DNA of 14,847 nucleotides, taken from contig DBFQ01000046.1 in NCBI GenBank assembly GCA_002294665.1, positions 900 to 15,746 on the forward strand, read 5' to 3'. Every line of letters begins with the position of its first letter. The first letter of the stretch is position 1. The position numbers were made by a program, and so were the translations under genes. Of this stretch, positions 13,572-14,847 are shown piece by piece. This DNA comes from Candidatus Aminicenantes bacterium UBA876 (GTDB lineage: Bacteria; Acidobacteriota; Aminicenantia; UBA2199). The notes below the pieces were generated by a model. The model worked only from the letters and a program-made list of their open reading frames with translations. It ran no database searches and was not told the DNA's origin.

Positions 13572-14791
13572 GAATAGCGCGCAGCGTCAAGGTTTCACGC
13601 AAGCAGTTGACGGCGCACAAGCTGCGCTCGATCCTGGCATTGGTGGGGATCATCATCGGCGTTTCGGCCGTGATCGTGATGGTGGCCATCGGCAACGGCG
13701 CCCAGGAAGAAGTGCTCAGCCGGATCAGGGCCATGGGCACCAACCTGGTGATCGTCAACGCCGGGCAGGCGCAGAAATCCGCCGGCCGCGCCCAGGTCCG
13801 CGGCGCCGTGACCACGCTGCGCCTCGAAGACGTGGAGGCGATCAAGGACAACCTCAGCCTGATCCGCAACGCCGCGCCGCTGCAGAGCAAAAAGGTCCAG
13901 GTCAAGTTCGCCAACCTCAGCAGCAATACCACGGTCGTGGGGACGAGTCCCGAGTTTCCCGAGGTCCGCAGTTTTTTCCCCAGGAGGGGGATTTTCTTTT
14001 CCGAGAGCGAGAACCGCGCGTCGCGGCGGGTGGCGGTGCTCGGCCGATCCGTGGTCGAGAATTTGTTCGAGGGACAGGAGCCGATCGGGAAAACCATCCG
14101 TATCGGCCGGGTCCAGTTCCAGGTGATCGGTGTCATGGAAGCCAAGGGCGTCGATATGAACGGAGTGGACCAGGATGACCAGATCTTTATCCCCATCCAG
14201 ACGGCGCTGCGACGCGTGTTCAACCAGGATTACATCAGTTCGATCAGCCTGCAGGTACGCAGCCCGGAAGAGATGGCGGCGGCGAAACGGCAGGTTCGTG
14301 AATTGCTGCGCGAGCGCCATCGCCTGAACCGTGCTGATAAAGCGGATGATTTCACGATCCAGAGCCAGACTGAATTAATGCAGGCGCAGCGTGAAACCAC
14401 CGACACCTTCACCGCCCTGATCGCCGGAATCGGCGCGGTTTCGCTTTTGATCGGCGGCATCGGCATCCTGGCGATCATGCTGATTTCCATCCGCGAACGC
14501 CGCAAGGAGATCGGTCTGCGCATGGCGGTGGGGGCTTCGCGCAAAGATATCACGTGGCAATTTGTGATCGAGTCCGCCATCCTGAGTATCGGCGGCGGCT
14601 TGGTCGGGATTGCGATCGGCGTCGTGATTGCGGTGATTATTGCCCTGGCGAACCACTGGCAGGTGGGTGTTTCGTTGTCCTCGATCCTGGGAGCGTTCGG
14701 CTTCTCGATGCTGGTGGGACTGGTTTTCGGCGTTTCCCCGGCGCGCAAAGCGGCGCGGCTCGACCCCATCGTGGCGTTGCGGGGGGAGTGA
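13568..14791 (+). CDS. MacB-type ABC permease, subunit 2
   Basis: A 407-residue second permease with the same layout: N-terminal helix (about 19-40, ILALVGIIIGVSAVIVMVAIG), periplasmic MacB_PCD domain and C-terminal FtsX domain with the coupling loop RERRKEIGLRMAVGASRKDI. Tandem-copy origin shows in shared stretches with subunit 1 (KEIGLR and KDITWQF around the loop, FQV-GVMEAKG, RERHR). The ATG overlaps the previous TGA (ATGA), predicting equal production of the two subunits, as expected for a heterodimer served by one ATPase. Last gene of the operon; repeat copy D begins within a few bases of its stop. Confidence 0.93.
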   Translation: MRIARSVKVSRKQLTAHKLRSILALVGIIIGVSAVIVMVAIGNGAQEEVLSRIRAMGTNLVIVNAGQAQKSAGRAQVRGAVTTLRLEDVEAIKDNLSLIRNAAPLQSKKVQVKFANLSSNTTVVGTSPEFPEVRSFFPRRGIFFSESENRASRRVAVLGRSVVENLFEGQEPIGKTIRIGRVQFQVIGVMEAKGVDMNGVDQDDQIFIPIQTALRRVFNQDYISSISLQVRSPEEMAAAKRQVRELLRERHRLNRADKADDFTIQSQTELMQAQRETTDTFTALIAGIGAVSLLIGGIGILAIMLISIRERRKEIGLRMAVGASRKDITWQFVIESAILSIGGGLVGIAIGVVIAVIIALANHWQVGVSLSSILGAFGFSMLVGLVFGVSPARKAARLDPIVALRGE

Positions 14792-14793
14792 AG

Positions 14794-14847
14794 GGAGCAG
14801 AGTTGAAGAGTTGAAGCGGTCACCTCTCCCCAACTTTCCAACTCTCC
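14794..14847 (-). repeat. Octamer/AGGTGAC repeat element, copy D (runs off window)
   Basis: Directly after the last permease stop lie GGAGCAGAGTTGAAGAG and a second GAGTTGAA unit (14800-14815). Then come CGGTCACCTCTCC and CCAACTTTCCAACTCTCC. On the minus strand the order is octamer array, AGGTGACCG, CTTCAACTCTTCAACTC, TGCTCC, the same as copy C. The purine and pyrimidine octamers face each other and can pair, allowing G-T pairs, so a transcript would fold here. It might serve as the 3' structure of the exporter mRNA. Confidence 0.65.

Overview
The window comes from a GC-rich (roughly 58-60% by eye), Gram-negative-type (diderm) bacterium. It has a TolC-type outer-membrane efflux duct, a periplasmic adaptor and a system-II style (ResB/CcsA-like) haem-handling pair. 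No ribosomal RNA, tRNA, transposase, integrase, phage gene or CRISPR array is visible. The gene mix and the repeat-laden intergenic spacers remind me of Acidobacteriota/Aminicenantes- or Desulfobacterota-like environmental genomes, but this is an impression and not a placement.

Layout. (1) Positions 1-1594, minus strand: a DUF1648 membrane protein, then an OsmC-family peroxidase and a metallo-beta-lactamase-fold hydrolase that runs off the left edge. (2) 1595-1797: a divergent regulatory region with two facing sigma70-like promoters and three small dyads. (3) 1798-4146, plus strand: a soluble three-PAS hybrid histidine kinase with a C-terminal receiver. (4) 4147-4505: a convergent, repeat-rich spacer. 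(5) 4506-6269, minus strand: a 7TMR-DISM membrane diguanylate cyclase. (6) 6270-6549: a divergent spacer with an octamer tandem array and two candidate promoters. (7) 6550-8245, plus strand: a 24-codon leader ORF with an excellent Shine-Dalgarno, then a CcsA-like membrane protein and a short ResB-like protein, with start/stop overlap or near-contact. (8) 8246-8424: a convergent spacer with a strong hairpin. (9) 8425-8841, minus strand: an Rnk-type GreA/GreB-family regulator. (10) 8842-9192: a divergent spacer with a terminator-like stem. (11) 9193-14791, plus strand: a compact five-gene tripartite ABC efflux operon (TolC-like duct, MacA-like adaptor, ABC ATPase and two different MacB-type permeases), followed by another octamer repeat copy at the right edge.

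How the genes fit together. The five-gene operon should form a complete envelope-spanning exporter. Its energy comes from a free-standing MacB/LolD-type ATPase and its inner-membrane part is probably a permease heterodimer. The kinase and the cyclase are convergent signalling genes. Both appear to be transcribed from promoters so close to the start codon that their mRNAs would be nearly leaderless, while the other genes have clear Shine-Dalgarno sequences. The CcsA/ResB-like pair has lost much of the canonical WWD motif and is preceded by a translationally coupled leader ORF, which makes it the most unusual protein-coding locus here. The most unusual non-coding signal is a dispersed element built from an 8-bp unit (GAGTTGGA/GAGTTGAA) with an AGGTGAC-containing spacer, found in four intergenic places.
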